DNA of 64,000 bases from Aldrovandia affinis (GCA_029706075.1 JAINUG010000037.1:5150166-5214165), one strand, 5' to 3'. Shown: positions 35,612 to 47,796, numbered from the stretch's first letter. Numbers and translations: made by a program. Notes: generated by a model not told the origin, from the sequence alone.

Positions 35612-36854
35612 ATTTTTTTAAAATACTTAATCTGCTCATCCATTTGTATTTTTTTAAGGGAGTATCACTGCTGGCCATGGAGGTAGTAGCGTTTTAGAAA
35701 CTATATTCCAGTGGACTGTAGCAGGTGTTGCTGTCAGACATTCTCAGTTCAACTTGTGTTGACAAGTTGTGTTGTTTTGGTAGAATGTAGCCACGAGCAT
35801 TCTGGAATCATAATGCTTGGTTATGTAGCTCCCTCACGTGCCAAGCGTCTTGAGACAACACTCGCGAACGCGGCAATCTGATATTTATTTTAAAATTACA
35901 CACTGTAAATGGCGTCCAGACCCATACGTGCTGTCTCACGCTACGGCAGGGGCAACTGCTGGAAGACACGTGAGGGGGAGATGGGGGTGACGCCGCCGTC
36001 GTGAGCAAGGCTGTGGTGTTTGTTGGGACAGTGCGAACGGAGCCCTCGGCGCTGACATAGCTGTGGGATGTAAGGCAGTGAGGGCCACGGGGAGCCGGAG
36101 CCACGCTCTTCATGCTTGATCTACGGTGCTGACTGGGAGGTGTGGACACAGTCCCCTCCCAGCGCCGGAGTGCCTCGCTCTTGTCTCGTGTCCAGCATTG
36201 TCACAATTCCCATCCAGCAGCATTGCTAAGGTCAGGCGCTCAAGATTTATTATCTATCCGACGAATAACAACAGCCGCAAGGAGACACGACAGGTCTTCT
36301 CAACATTCTTGTTTTATGGTCCTACAAAAAAGAAAGGGTAAACAATCACTTTTTTGGACAGCGCTCCTTTGTCCAATGTAGACTTCAGCTATGGGGGGAA
36401 CGTGGAAACTATTGGCCACTGCTGTGTGTTACAAAAAGCATGATCAGTTTATTTTCACACTCCATTCAAACCACTGAAAAGACTCTTACCACGCTCTGAC
36501 GGGACAATTGGAATGCTTTTAATAATCTTTCTTTAGAGACTCCCACTCTTCGACCGAAACAATGGGACCAAAAGGCATTCTTGTCATTTTGAGAAGTACC
36601 CAGCCCTTAAGGGAGAAGTTCAAGTTCAGCCTGTAAGTTCGATTCTCATTCAAAACAACCTTCCATTTAAAAAATTATTTCAAATAACCAAATCGTAAAC
36701 ATCCAATGTTGTGATATGGTCCTCGGCCCCCCATTTGAGTAACAGCACCACAGACCACAGGAGAATTTACATGTTGATTTTAGTTAAAGCTCCCAGATTT
36801 CTAGAATTTGAAGTTTTTCCTTACCTCAAAAAAATGTGTTTTGATTTTTGCAGT
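35612..36854. other. Sequence without recognised gene
   Basis: The block at 35810-36240 is GC-richer and gives overlapping frames on both strands, the longest 113 codons on the minus strand. None has a recognisable domain. Confidence 0.4.
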
Positions 36855-37050
36855 GGTCTCATAGCTTCTCCAGTAGCCAGAACTGCAATGTAGGGCCAAA
36901 CACTGCCTACATAGTTAAAATCAGGAAGTCCTGCTTGCTCTCTGTGAATGTATGGGCTATTCTCACTTCCCTGACAATTCTTGTAATACGATCTAATAAA
37001 AATAGACTTTTTGATAGCCTATATTTTCAGGTAATCTTATCGAGTGTGAA
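36855..37050 (+). repeat. Unclassified dispersed repeat, copy B
   Basis: Over about 195 bp this matches the reverse complement of 39355-39565. Shared landmarks in order are CTCCAGTAGCCAGAACTG, GGAAGTCCTGC, GAATGTATGG, CTATTCTCACTTC, TAATAC, TAGCCTATATTTTC and CTTATCGAGTGTGAA. After 37050 the two copies stop matching. There is no coding capacity. The family is not one I can name. Confidence 0.75.
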
Positions 37051-37125
37051 TCCTCTTAGGAGCCATAAAAATAGCCTGCAATTTTCCGTCATCATTGAAC
37101 TGCAATGCCACATGATCATTATCAC

Positions 37126-37153
37126 ATTATTATTATTATTATTATTATTATTA
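37126..37153. repeat. (ATT)n microsatellite
   Basis: This is an uninterrupted ATT tract of about nine units, just downstream of dispersed repeat copy B. Confidence 0.9.
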
Positions 37154-38050
37154 CGTTTGAAATACTGTCAGACAACGTTGACGATGCTTATGTCCATATG
37201 TTTGCACCAATAGAGTAAGCTACATGCTTAAACTGACCGAATGGTGATATATGGCATATACTGAAAATGCCTACAGCTAGCTAAACGACCCACAGCAAAT
37301 GGGCTAACTGTATAATGCATTCGTAACAGTCTCAAGTCCATCCCACCTTCAGTTATAGCAGTCCAAGTTGAAAAGTAGCCCACGGCAACTTCAAATTAAC
37401 TGATGATGTAAACATTCTGGGAAAATCCTCTTTTTTTATGCAGCTAACATGGTCCTCTAACCACTAGCTAGTTATATTACCTAGGTTTCAATTGTTAACT
37501 GGTTTTAAATTATTGTATTTTCACATACACCACCACATTTCCACCTCATAAAACTATTTGAAAGTTTTTGCAATAAATGCTGCATAAGTGGCAGAGAATT
37601 GATCAAAATTGATCGAAAACAGTGACAGTTCTATGAATATTTACCAAATGTAACACAATCTTCAGTGAGCGTAATATAATATTTTCTGCTTTGAAATAAA
37701 AAGGTGCAACAAAATAAAGGTGCCTTTTCCCACCAAATATGGCTCAAAATATTTATTTTGAAATGACTATAAATATATATAATGCAATGACACAATAATA
37801 CACAATAAATATATATATATACAGTATATATATTTAATATAAATATCAATTTAATATATATATAGACATATATTTCTGACAGGTGGGTGAACTACAGGTA
37901 GAATGCATAAAGCTGTGCACAAATTTGAAATACTGCTATTGAGTACTTAAATCTAATCATAATCTTATCATAGACAGCATTCATGCAGATATTTCAGTTT
38001 GAGAAATATTTTTTTATTAGTGGATGCTGATCACTTCATAATATGAGTTT
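37154..38050. other. AT-rich sequence with simple-repeat patch
   Basis: The patch at 37767-37865 is almost pure A/T with TATATA and AATATA runs. Elsewhere there are scattered GCTAGC-type motifs (37265-37480). No coding frame of note is seen. Confidence 0.45.
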
Positions 38051-38058
38051 ATTTCAAT

Positions 38059-38563
38059 TAGGGCTGTGGTGGTATGAAATTCACGGTATGTTAATTGTAC
38101 TACTCAATATCATGGTTCTCGTTATGTCACAGTATCAGTTTTTAAGCTAAAAAAAAGTTTAGAACTCAATCTGTTTGAATCAGAATCAGCGTCGGACATT
38201 GCAAGTTTTATCACAATCTGAGATTTATGCCGTGTAGCTAGCTAGCTAATAACAGCTACCTACCAGGGTTGTGAAATGCGAGAGAGCTGTCTGCACGTGT
38301 TCAGTTGTGTTATAAACAAAACAAATTGCAAGAACAGCCAAAGAGGTGTTGGGATTAAATGACATTAGCAGACACCTCAGGCCTAGTAGTATATTATTTA
38401 ATATGGGTTATTTAGACATTTTACTAGGGTAACGGTTGAAATATTTTTTCCGCATGAAAATAGCTTTTGCCACGTGATTTACTATCACAGTATTATGTTT
38501 AGTTTATGATAGTACTATTTCATATTTTAATATCGTGGTATACCGGTATACCGTCACGCCCTA
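38059..38563. mobile_element. hAT-type non-autonomous element with perfect 8-bp TSD
   Basis: A perfect 8-bp duplication, ATTTCAAT, flanks the element at 38051-38058 and 38564-38571. The element begins TAGGGCTGTGGTGGTATG and ends ATACCGTCACGCCCTA, whose complement begins TAGGGCGTGACGGTAT. The terminal repeat is therefore about 18 bp with several mismatches. An 8-bp duplication with a TAGGG start is typical of hAT elements in fish. The 505-bp interior has no transposase frame, is AT-rich, and contains a TAGCTAGCTAGCTAAT run near 38237. It is likely a MITE moved by a related autonomous hAT. Confidence 0.88.
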
Positions 38564-38571
38564 ATTTCAAT

Positions 38572-39280
38572 AAACCTGAATATTTTCCACCTTATGGTGG
38601 AAACTATTAAAGGTATACTAAGCTTTTTGACATCACTCAGTAGTTGGGCAACTTCCTAAATGAAACATGTTGGTACATATATAAACTGCAACCCAACAAT
38701 TAGCCACACTGCCCTCCGGCACTAGTTGTTCCTGTCCACCACCTAGTTGAACTTATCACTAGCCACACACAAAAAGAAGACAAATAAAAGACTAATACTC
38801 GGTAGTAGTGATGTGCAGTACATGAAGGAACAAATCTTTTGTAATGACTCTTTAAAATGAACTGACTGTACTGAATTACCACTCTGAAATATTCATTCCT
38901 GTAAGTACACTCACATGTGCGTCAAGCCAAAGAAGGTTTTATCTCCGTGGGCACCCTATCATCTTGTCAAGGATGAATGAAAGCAAAATCAAGCTTTGCT
39001 CGAGTGTCAAATTTGGCCAACTTTAGTGCTAGTAAATATGTTAGCAAGCTAACTATTCACTGGACCATATTATTAAGCATTCCAGCTAAACACCAGGAAG
39101 TATGCTAACTATCAATTATCATTTTTACATAAATACTATTTTTGTCTACATTTTTAAGCTATTTTACAAATCTTACATATGGAAAGTCAGGGCTTCTATC
39201 TGCCTCAGGCAAAGACGTTTTAAAAGCTGAGGAGCTAGCCAACTCCCTCCCATTATGAATGCAATGAAATGCATATGTGT
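38572..39280. other. Sequence without recognised gene; possible further repeat
   Basis: Around 38807-38850, TAGTGATGTGCAGTACATGA recalls another hAT-like family start. No matching right end was found, so it is not called. Confidence 0.35.
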
Positions 39281-39565
39281 GCTGTTGAGACTTCCTCTGC
39301 TTAAACGATTTCTGAAACATTGGTTGTATTTTCATGGACAATGTATACGTTTCCTGTTTCACAATCGATAAGAGTGTCAGAAAATATAGGCCATCAAGGA
39401 GTCAATTTCGTTAGTATTACATTGTATTGCAACAATTATTGGGTGAAGTGAGAATAGTCCATACATTCAAATGGGAGCAGGCAGGACTTCCTGCTCTGAA
39501 CTACATAAGCGATGCTTGGCACTACATCACAGTTCTGTCTACTGGAGCAGCTTTGAGACAACTAA
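39281..39565 (-). repeat. Unclassified dispersed repeat, copy C (longest)
   Basis: This copy joins the two parts seen separately elsewhere. 39281-39441 matches 23658-23829 in the same orientation, and about 39355-39565 matches 36855-37050 in reverse complement. It therefore shows the order of the family: the GCTGTTGAGACTTCCTCTGC end, then GTGTCAGAAAATATAGGCCATCAAGG, TATTGCAACA, the GAATAGTCCATACATTC block, GCAGGCAGGACTTCCTGC and CAGTTCTGTCTACTGGAGC. No reading frame spans it. No clear terminal inverted repeat or target-site duplication is visible, so the true ends may lie outside. Confidence 0.75.
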
Positions 39566-42500
39566 AATAATCTAACCACATTTTTAAATGGTTTTAAAAG
39601 GAAAACATAAAATTATAGAAATCTAGCAGCATTCCCCTTGGAGTAACACTGAAAAAACACCCAATTAATATACCAAATAATTCAACTAATAGGAAAAAAA
39701 TAATCAATACATTTTTTTGACAGACTGATAATATTATTATTTACAATAAACAATGATTTCCAATGTTATTCGCTCTCTGTTTTGTTTAGTAATTTAAGAT
39801 GTACGAATTCAATTTCAATTCCCCGTGTGATCAGAGAAAGAGAGACGTGTTATAAAAGAGGTGAACTGAAGTAAACAATCATACCAGGATGGCCCTTGTA
39901 TAATATTATAAAAACATGTGAACATAGGGTAGTAAAGGATTGGGGTTTGTTGTTGTAAAAAGAAGTACATTCTTAAACCTTGAAACATGCAGAGAATCTG
40001 GAAATGGGAGTTGTAGTCCTGCTCTGTTAATCTGTACTAACATGCACCTGTGTGACGGCATGTACGTCTGTGGCATGAGACGGAGGCGTACTTAAAGTAC
40101 GTATCTTAGGGTAGCAGACAGATATTTACTCTGGTAAAAGATGGCTAATCTCATCTATTTTAGGGATTACTGTCATTGTTTATGGCACTTAGTGAGATGT
40201 CAGTGTGTTCTCTAACCCTTTGTGATTGGTATTCAGTCTGTCTCATTCTCCTTTTTTATCTGGGTTCATTGGTGGGGAACAGCACAATTATTGGCTGTCC
40301 CTGCCAACGGTGGATAAGCAGATGTAACACATTGGCGGCTGTCTCAAAGGGCACTGAAAAACGTTAGAGCCAGCATAAGACCACTGGATTCTATACCTCG
40401 TACCTAAGAGGTATTCTTTAGTTCTGAACTGGTGAAAACAGTATTACTCATTATTATAGTCTGTGCTCTGGGTGTTCTGTAGTCTTGTTGTTAACCAACT
40501 GAGCCTGTTATGAAACATGTAGGGATTACCAAGGATTCAAGACTGTCTATTAGCCTCCCGCACGGGTGAATGTCAAGAGCAATCATCGATACAGGGCCCT
40601 GTGTCCAATCAGGGACAGTAAATAACTATTAAAAATGTGGCTGTTTCCTTTTTCCATTTCAAGCCTTTAAGAATATAATGTGGAGTTTCTTTGTGTCTGA
40701 AATCCTAGGAAGGATCAGAATAGTGCGTGAGCTTGTGACCCCTTAATCGCCTGAATGTCCAAACTCTTATTCTCTGTTCCCTTATTCGCTTTCTATGCTA
40801 TTATCCTGGAGTTTTTTTTATCTGCCCATTAATCATTTACTTAGCCGGTCTGATAGATTAAATATGTCCTATATTGAGAGACCCCTGCTTCATTATTGTA
40901 CCCAGAGCTGGAGTAGGTTTGGACATGGAACATTAGACAAACACAAACACACCTGCGCTGAGACAAGCACAATGGGCCTTATTCTCACTGGCAGTCATGT
41001 TTGATGGAAACTGAGGCAGCTTTGCACGCAACAGAGATGCACGGACGACAGCACTGGACCAGCTCCTCACAAACTGCACTGAGTATTCTATAGCAGTGGC
41101 CCAGCTTGTGACGCATATAGCTTTCCCGCAAAAAGTGTGTGTTTGTATGATAAGGCATGAGATGTTTGATTGTGTGTAGAATTCCTGTAAAGTTGCATTG
41201 GTCACAGAATTTCTCAGATGCACAAAATAATATTACTTTGGTCGTTTTTTTTGTTTTTTGTATTGTTTGGGGGAGGTGTAAGTAAAATGTTGTGTGAACC
41301 AAGAAGATAGCTATGTTCATAGGACCAGATTATTCACATTAGTCATTATTCACAAATGACTACTGCTGATATCCAGTTCAGATATCAATATTTACATTAA
41401 ATTCTGTCACATGTAAATGCTGCCACTGTAGCTCTGGTGATTAGAGTGAAAATTAAATAAACATACTTCAGCTTGTGTATTGGGAAAGGTGTAATCAGCT
41501 CTACATGTTTATATGACTCTGCGGAACTTGATACACTACAGTATAGGCTTGGGTCTCACACAGACTGCCACCAGAGGCGTTTTGAGCACATGATTGTCCT
41601 GTTTGTCATGAGGTTCACATGAAGCTTTAAAGAGAATACTGTGAACTAGGTGAGCAAAAATTCCTCAGAAAGGCCAGCATGCTATGTTAACTGTTTTCTG
41701 AGAAAGAGGAAACTGCTTAGAGACGTGAGTAAGAGGCTCTGACCCGCCACATTGCATCGAGAGACGAATGGTGCATGCAAAGAGGTTTAGCAAGCCACCT
41801 CTGTGCTTCTGGTTAGAGAACCCACACACAGCCCAGTCACTGCAACTGCTGTGTTCCTTGCTTTAAGATGACCACACTGCTTCCTGATCCAGCTGCAACA
41901 ATCGTTGTATTTTTTAAATAATTTTTTAAGGCCCATGTTTCTTTTCTAAACTATTTCTGAAGGCCTGTTATTGCAGCAGCGACATCCGTCGATTGTGGAG
42001 GGAGCGCGCCGACATGCGCAGCCCCAGAATCGCGTGCAGCCAGGTGCCACTTTCCATTCTAGCTATAGCTGGTGCAGGTTGGTGCACAGGTCCCCAGTGA
42101 CCCTCATTTGGCATGGACACAGTCAGGATTGAATCTGGACCATACCATACCAGAGAACATTGAACAGACCAGAGAGTCATGGTCTTGATCAAATGATAAA
42201 TGTATATTTTGCCCCTGATTCTGAGAGAGGTAGAATAATGACAAGTATAAAACCGGCTGAATTTTGAGATCATACTTGGCCTAAGCCACAGGTAGGCCAA
42301 GCTGTGATTAGAGAGTACTCTACAGCAGTACCTGGCATCATTAGCAGGAATTCATTTTAATTGTGGGCAGGTAAACTCAATTGTTGGTAACCGGCTGCTT
42401 CAGACACATTCCTCTTCAACTGTTTGTGGAAACCAGACAGGCGTAAGCACAGTTTAACCCACCTGTGGTCTGCAGTAGTCAATGAAGTGAGAGATGGCAG

Positions 42501-43540
42501 ACCATAAAATGCAATGCATGAGTGTTAAAAATGGTGTGGCAAAATGAATTCATTGTTTTACATAGTCTCAGGCAAGAAGGCATTGTTCCGTTCCCAACTT
42601 GCTATCTGACAACAGACGTTCTGCTTGACGGGATAAGGATAAAAAGTCTAGACTTTGGAATTAGTCCTAAGTGGAATTCCATAGTATTGTCTAATCATCA
42701 ATTTTTTTTAGCCCTATACAGATGGCACCTTTTCACACAAAATAAAATCTTCCAGTGCGCAACCAGTATCCATTTTCTCTAAAGTTTGCAGTCATCAGAT
42801 TATCTGATGTACTTGTATGCTCTGTTCACCAGGTTAAGTAGCGAACATGTTGGGTATTGAAGCCGTGATTAAAAAATGTCTTGTTTATTTACAGTTTTCT
42901 ATTGATTTGTCCCAATTGAGGTGGTGCTTTGGCTGGCAGCATGGGGAGACTCAATAACCTTGAAGATGCCGTGGAGTTTTAAGTTTAATCTTGCTTGTTA
43001 TTTTTTAATCATGCCAGCACAAACACTCCAAACTGGCATTTCAGTTCATCGAGGTCTGTTGTTGTTTGATATGCCATCTGATTCTGGCAAAGTCACTCTC
43101 TATTTAAACTAAGGTAATCCTGTCTGAATTCGCCCTTGTTCTCGTTCGCTCTATGTACAATACGTATTATCATCATTTGCCAGGTCTGACTTGCTCATCC
43201 ACATCTGTCTGCAGGGCCTGCCCAAGTCCCATCATGGTCTGATGAGGAGGGTAGTTTGTCTAAGGCATCAGCACAGAACACTGTTTTTTCTTGTGTGTTT
43301 TTCTCCTTCAGAGTAACTGACTGCACAAGCTGACTGCACGCAAAGGAGTGTGCAACATGACATAATACCCCGCTTGTGGTTTAATATACTGCATGAGCTT
43401 GGCTTTAAAAGGTATCTGTACATATTTAGATAATTACATTGTCTCTCACCATGTGTATAGCAATGCAACAGTGAAACAATGGTTTTTATTTTTTATTTTT
43501 TATTTATTTACACTTAAGATGTACATGGTTCTGTGTGGCT
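39566..43540. other. Long stretch without recognised gene or mobile element
   Basis: This is AT-rich, single-copy-looking DNA. Reading frames of up to about 110 codons at 40.93-41.32 kb and 41.97-42.30 kb on the minus strand overlap one another in different frames or lack any domain. I treat them as chance. Confidence 0.4.
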
Positions 43541-43760
43541 CATTACATTACATTACAGGCATTTAGCAGACACTCTTATCCAGAGCGACTTACACAGTTT
43601 CACATTTCTTTACATACAATCCATTTATACAGCTGGATATTTTACTGAAGCAATCCAGGTTAAGTACATTTAGCTCAAGGGTACAATGGCAGTGCCCCCA
43701 CCTGGGATCGAACCTGCAACCTTTGCGTTACAAGCCCAGTTCCTTAACCATTATGCTAAC
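43541..43760 (-). mobile_element. tRNA-derived SINE with L2-type tail, UnaSINE-like
   Basis: On the minus strand the head ends at about 43760 (GCATAATGGTTAAGG, with box B GGTTCGATCCC). The body follows (CACTGCCATTGTACCCTTGAG, ATCCAGCTGTATAAATGGA), then the L2 tail GTAAGTCGCTCTGGATAAGA and TGTAATGTAATGTAATG, seen on the plus strand as CATTACATTACATTAC at 43541-43556. It is the same family as 54791-55019. The first 10 or so bases of the head are missing, and the next SINE begins exactly there in the opposite direction. Confidence 0.88.
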
Positions 43761-43905
43761 ATTATGGCTCAGTAGGTAGAGCATAGCGTTGGCAACACTT
43801 AGGTTGTGGGTTCAATTCCCATTGGGACAACATATACTGAAAAATGTATGCAATCACTACTGTACGTCGCTTTGGATAAAAGCGTCTGCTAAATGGCATA
43901 TATTA
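43761..43905 (+). mobile_element. Second tRNA-derived SINE, short type with L2-type tail
   Basis: The head has a box A-like TGGCTCAGTAGG and box B GGTTCAATTCC, closely resembling a tRNA. A brief linker (about 40 bp) leads directly to GTCGCTTTGGATAAAAGC and GTCTGCTAAATG, the L2-type 3' end, and then to TATTATTAT. The whole element is about 145 bp, shorter than its neighbour, and belongs to a different SINE family that uses a similar LINE tail. It lies head to head with the SINE at 43541-43760 with no spacer. Confidence 0.85.
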
Positions 43906-46756
43906 TTATTATATTATATTAATATCACTGGTTATAGTGGCCAAAGAAAACTTATCATTTTCTATTTATTTTTCGCTGCAATGAAATCTGAGGTTAAAAG
44001 TTGCATTCCTGCATTAAAAATGTAAAGCATTAACCACTTAAAGCCAAGATGTGTATCGACCTGAGGAAGATATCCATGTGTTTCCCTCTCCTTTCTTGTG
44101 TTTCCCTGGGTCCGTGTGCCCCTGAGAGAAATGCTTCCAGGAGTGTAGTCTCCCCCTTGATTTAACACTTCTCAGTTCCTCATTTCAATGGCAGATCTGG
44201 CAGGAAAATGTATATTGCCCCCCCAAACCCAAATATTTCTACTTTCTAGGATGTTTTAATCCTTGCGAAGGAGTCATTGAGTAGTATATTTAAGGTCTTT
44301 GTAGTGGTGTCTTCGATAGTGTACCCCATTGTGGAGAAAAATTTCCCAATTACAAGATACTTCATATAAGATGGTGAAAGTGTTTCCAAAGCCATCAAAA
44401 CAAACGGACTCTTTGTGCGTTTCCCTTAAATGTTCTACTGGTACATTAAAAAGATTGTTTGAAATACAATTTTATTTGTATCACTGGCTCTTGATGCCAC
44501 TGGATTATCTTACTCCTTTGAATCAACAATTCATCCAAGGCAGAGCTTTCAGATATTAGTGATGCTTGTGCTAATTTTCTGCGGATGAAATATACAGACC
44601 TGTCATTTAATTTGGGGCGACTTTAAGCTTTTTTGCTAAGGTTGGCAATTACCTCTTCCTACATTGCTTTTATTATTGTCTTTTTTGGAAATTTACTGTG
44701 GTACAACAACTAGCCACAACTAAAGAGCGAAATGAAGTACCACAGCAAGCTGTCACTTGCAACAAGAATACATGCAAATTACAAGATGTAATCCGAGGGC
44801 TTTGACTCAAGCCAGTCAGATCAGATGATTGTAGGGTTGCGCGCGTGTGTGTGGTGTAAACAGGCTTTGAATGGTGTGGATATGGGGGTGGGGGGGACAC
44901 TGCTGCCATGTTCCAACCTCTCAGTCCTCGAGCAAGACACCATAAGAGAACCTGGGCAAATAAGATTACAAGCTGGTAATTTGTAATTTAGGCATAGAAA
45001 TTCAGCACAGAGCCTGCAGACATTTACAAATCATATTTTTCAAATATAATCCAGATGGACTGAAAGGAGATGCACTGAATACAATCTAGATTATGAAGAT
45101 CAATGAAATCACACAGGAGGTGTGCAGATTTGACCCTTTCACGTATGAACTCAATCCGTTTAAATTGGTGTCACCTGACACTTGGCTGTTATACAGTAGA
45201 ACACACTTTGGACTAATATTGTTCCCATTATAAATTAGCTTTAGGCTATAAACACTTAATGCAATGCATCAGGTGCTTTTAACATTGTAACAATGCTTTT
45301 GGCTCTTTTGGCTATGTCCTTAACAAACGAATACAAAAATTGTTTCAATTTTGTTTGGTTTTATTCCAAAAGCAGCTGGCAGTATTTATACGATTTCAAA
45401 TCTTGCAAATATTGAACATACATTATTTTAAATCTGACATAGAGGGAAAAAATCCATTGTTTTTACGGAGCTGAATCTGTCTGTTATGCAATCAACCCTA
45501 CGGTCGTCCATTCCTGTGTGGAGGTTATAGTTTGTAAAAAACAACAGACTTACCACATTTTTAACTTTTTCACGTGCACCTGCATGTGAACTTTATTTGC
45601 ATTACTGTGTCATTCCTGAGTACTTAGGTCTCAGAGGATGCCTTAGTTTCTCTAATTTGTGTTTTATGATATTTTATTGAACCAGTTTATTTATTGTCAT
45701 TGATGTGGATTAAATATATTCTTTGCAGGATGAGAGAGGCAGTTAAAGTATGGTTTGAGAATTGTTTTGCATTGCGGCGGACTGTATTTTTCAGTAAACG
45801 TGCACAATGGGCCAAAAAGAAGAACCCTTACACAATCACAACTACCTCTGCTGTAGAAAGACACATATTTACCCCTGGTCTCCTGTCTGAAAATGCCGCA
45901 ACAGGGAACATGCTTTCCTTACAAATAACTGACAAGTATTGCACACTGGCAAGGGCCTTACAAAATTGTTTTACGTTTTTCCTGTACAATTTAAATGTAC
46001 TATTGAAAGGCAATAGCCATTCAACTCAGGTGATGAATTTATAGCAGAGATGTGCACTGCTAGAGATATCAGATTTTAATTGTGTGACATTTATATTTTA
46101 TATTTTATTTAAAATAGCACCTCTTCCCTCTATCTATTCATTTATCTTACAGCAAACATGCATAGTGTGATAGATATACATTATATGCCTTATATGTATA
46201 TTTCATAGAAATTAATGCAATTAATATAAACAATGTATAGGAATCTCAGAACATTATTGATGACAAACTTCTGAATTGAAACTAAGGTGTAAAGAAGTCC
46301 CTCCCTCTGCAGTTAGCTGCTGCCGGGCCCCACCTCCGTAGGTGTGAGAGAGACAGATGGGAAGCGAGATAGTCAGGTGGAGACAACGTTACAGTCCTGT
46401 TATTCAACCTGCGGTGACTCTAATTAAGTTACCAGATAAGGGGCTCCTGTGACACGGTTTTATAATAAATGGTCATTTGAGTTTCCCCTCTCAGCCGGCC
46501 GTGTTTTGTTTTGTGGGTAGGTGCGCTGCGACCGCAGGGCTGTGGCTCTGCCCTGCAGAACCTGCAGATCAGGCCACAGGAAGCGTGGGCCCAGAGAGTG
46601 AGTCAGATAAACAGACGGCGCTTCCTCTTTTTTCCACCTCCCCGCTGGAGCCGAGGCTCCTCGTCGTGTGCTCTTACATAACCCTGCCCCCGGTGGCCTT
46701 CCTCACAGCGGTTTACTCCCCAGAGCCTGTCTTCTCCTCTCTGCGCTGCTCCGCCC
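43906..46756. other. Sequence without recognised gene
   Basis: AT-rich DNA with a GC-richer, non-repetitive block at about 46295-46640. That block contains GACTCTAATTAAGTTACC and CAGATAAGGGG (homeodomain- and GATA-type motifs). A CCCCCC run and a G-run (44885-44895) are the only simple sequences. No exon is recognised. Confidence 0.4.
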
Positions 46757-46787
46757 CACACACACACACACACGCACACACACACAC
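46757..46787. repeat. (CA)n microsatellite
   Basis: This is a CA tract of about 15 units with one CG interruption. Confidence 0.93.
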
Positions 46788-47239
46788 CACCCCTCACGTT
46801 TATTCACCATAATGGGAGCTGTAACATGGACCACTCCTCCTTTGTTTAGCTTGCGCACTCTTCAAACTTCCATTTTCTTTGCACTCATTCGTTCACTATA
46901 ATAAAAAAAAGCCTTCCTTTTGGTTTACCATGGGGGGGGTTGTCCCATTCATTTACTATTAACTGTCTTTCTTACACCTGATACCGCTATAGGATTAATG
47001 ACTTTGCGTGTGATAAATGCACTGCATTGCTTAAAATCGATCTGGAAGCCAGCACATTTCAACTAGTGATCAAATTGGTAAAAGATTTAGATGCATATAC
47101 TTGTGGGTATAACTTAGACTGATGCAATGCAGGTTTTTTGTTGTTGTCTTATTGTATATGTTTCATCTCTGTTGGCTAGAGTGAGGTGCTAATTTCTTTA
47201 TTTTAAGAGTTGTAACACTAATCTTTGTCTCCAAACTTT
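46788..47239. other. Sequence without recognised feature
   Basis: Nothing is assigned apart from a short G-run near 46932-46939. Confidence 0.4.
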
Positions 47240-47695
47240 TAATCTCAAATTGGGAATGCCCAGTTGCAGCTGTGGGCCCAACACTACACCACTCTGCACA
47301 ATTTCAGGAGGACCACACTTCTGCACAATTGTAGGAGGGCCACACACTGGCACTTTCCGGTAGCTGCCAACTTCTTCTTTTACACTCTGTAATGCTCCAG
47401 CAGAATTGCCATGGCTGCTGTCCTGAAGGCACACGCTGATCACAGGCATGTAGGCCCAAATGTAGCCATAGATACACTGACAGATCACAGGAAAACTGTA
47501 GCACAGGCAGATCCCAGGCACCCGACTGATGAATGTACCCTCACCTGGGTGACACTGTGGCCAATTGTGCATCACTCTGTGGTATTCCCTGACACAGCTG
47601 GTACTTTGTACAGTTTGTAGTCAAACCAGGATGTAGGATGTACCACTGCACCCCACACAACTGCCTCCACTGGGTGCGCTACTGGGGAACACCAG
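47240..47695 (-). repeat. Old SINE-like relic
   Basis: The plus strand shows AAATTGGGAATGCCCAGTTG near 47246, the kind of motif found at the tail side of several teleost SINEs. ACCTGGGTGACACTGTGGCC near 47545 also occurs in the relic at 28.5 kb. A degraded head, with CAAACCAGGA at the place expected for box B, lies toward 47620-47695. Internally, two near-copies of CACTCTGCACAATTTCAGGAGG and CTTCTGCACAATTGTAGGAG about 30 bp apart suggest a small duplication. The minus-strand frame through it is not a gene. Confidence 0.5.
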
Positions 47696-47697
47696 TG

Positions 47698-47699
<2 letters not shown>

Positions 47700-47786
<87 letters not shown>

Positions 47787-47796
47787 TGTGTGTGTG
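47700..47796. repeat. Compound (TG)20(CGTG)12 microsatellite
   Basis: A pure TG tract at 47701-47740 passes into about twelve CGTG units (47741-47788) and returns to TG. All 97 bases alternate purine and pyrimidine, the classical composition for left-handed Z-DNA. It directly abuts the head side of a SINE relic. Confidence 0.96.

Noticed and set aside
38807-38890. Another hAT element starting TAGTGATGTGCAGTACATGA
   Set aside because: No complementary right end and no 8-bp duplication could be found.
47198-47575. Open frame of 125 codons on the minus strand
   Set aside because: It overlaps an old SINE relic and other frames on both strands. No domain is recognised.
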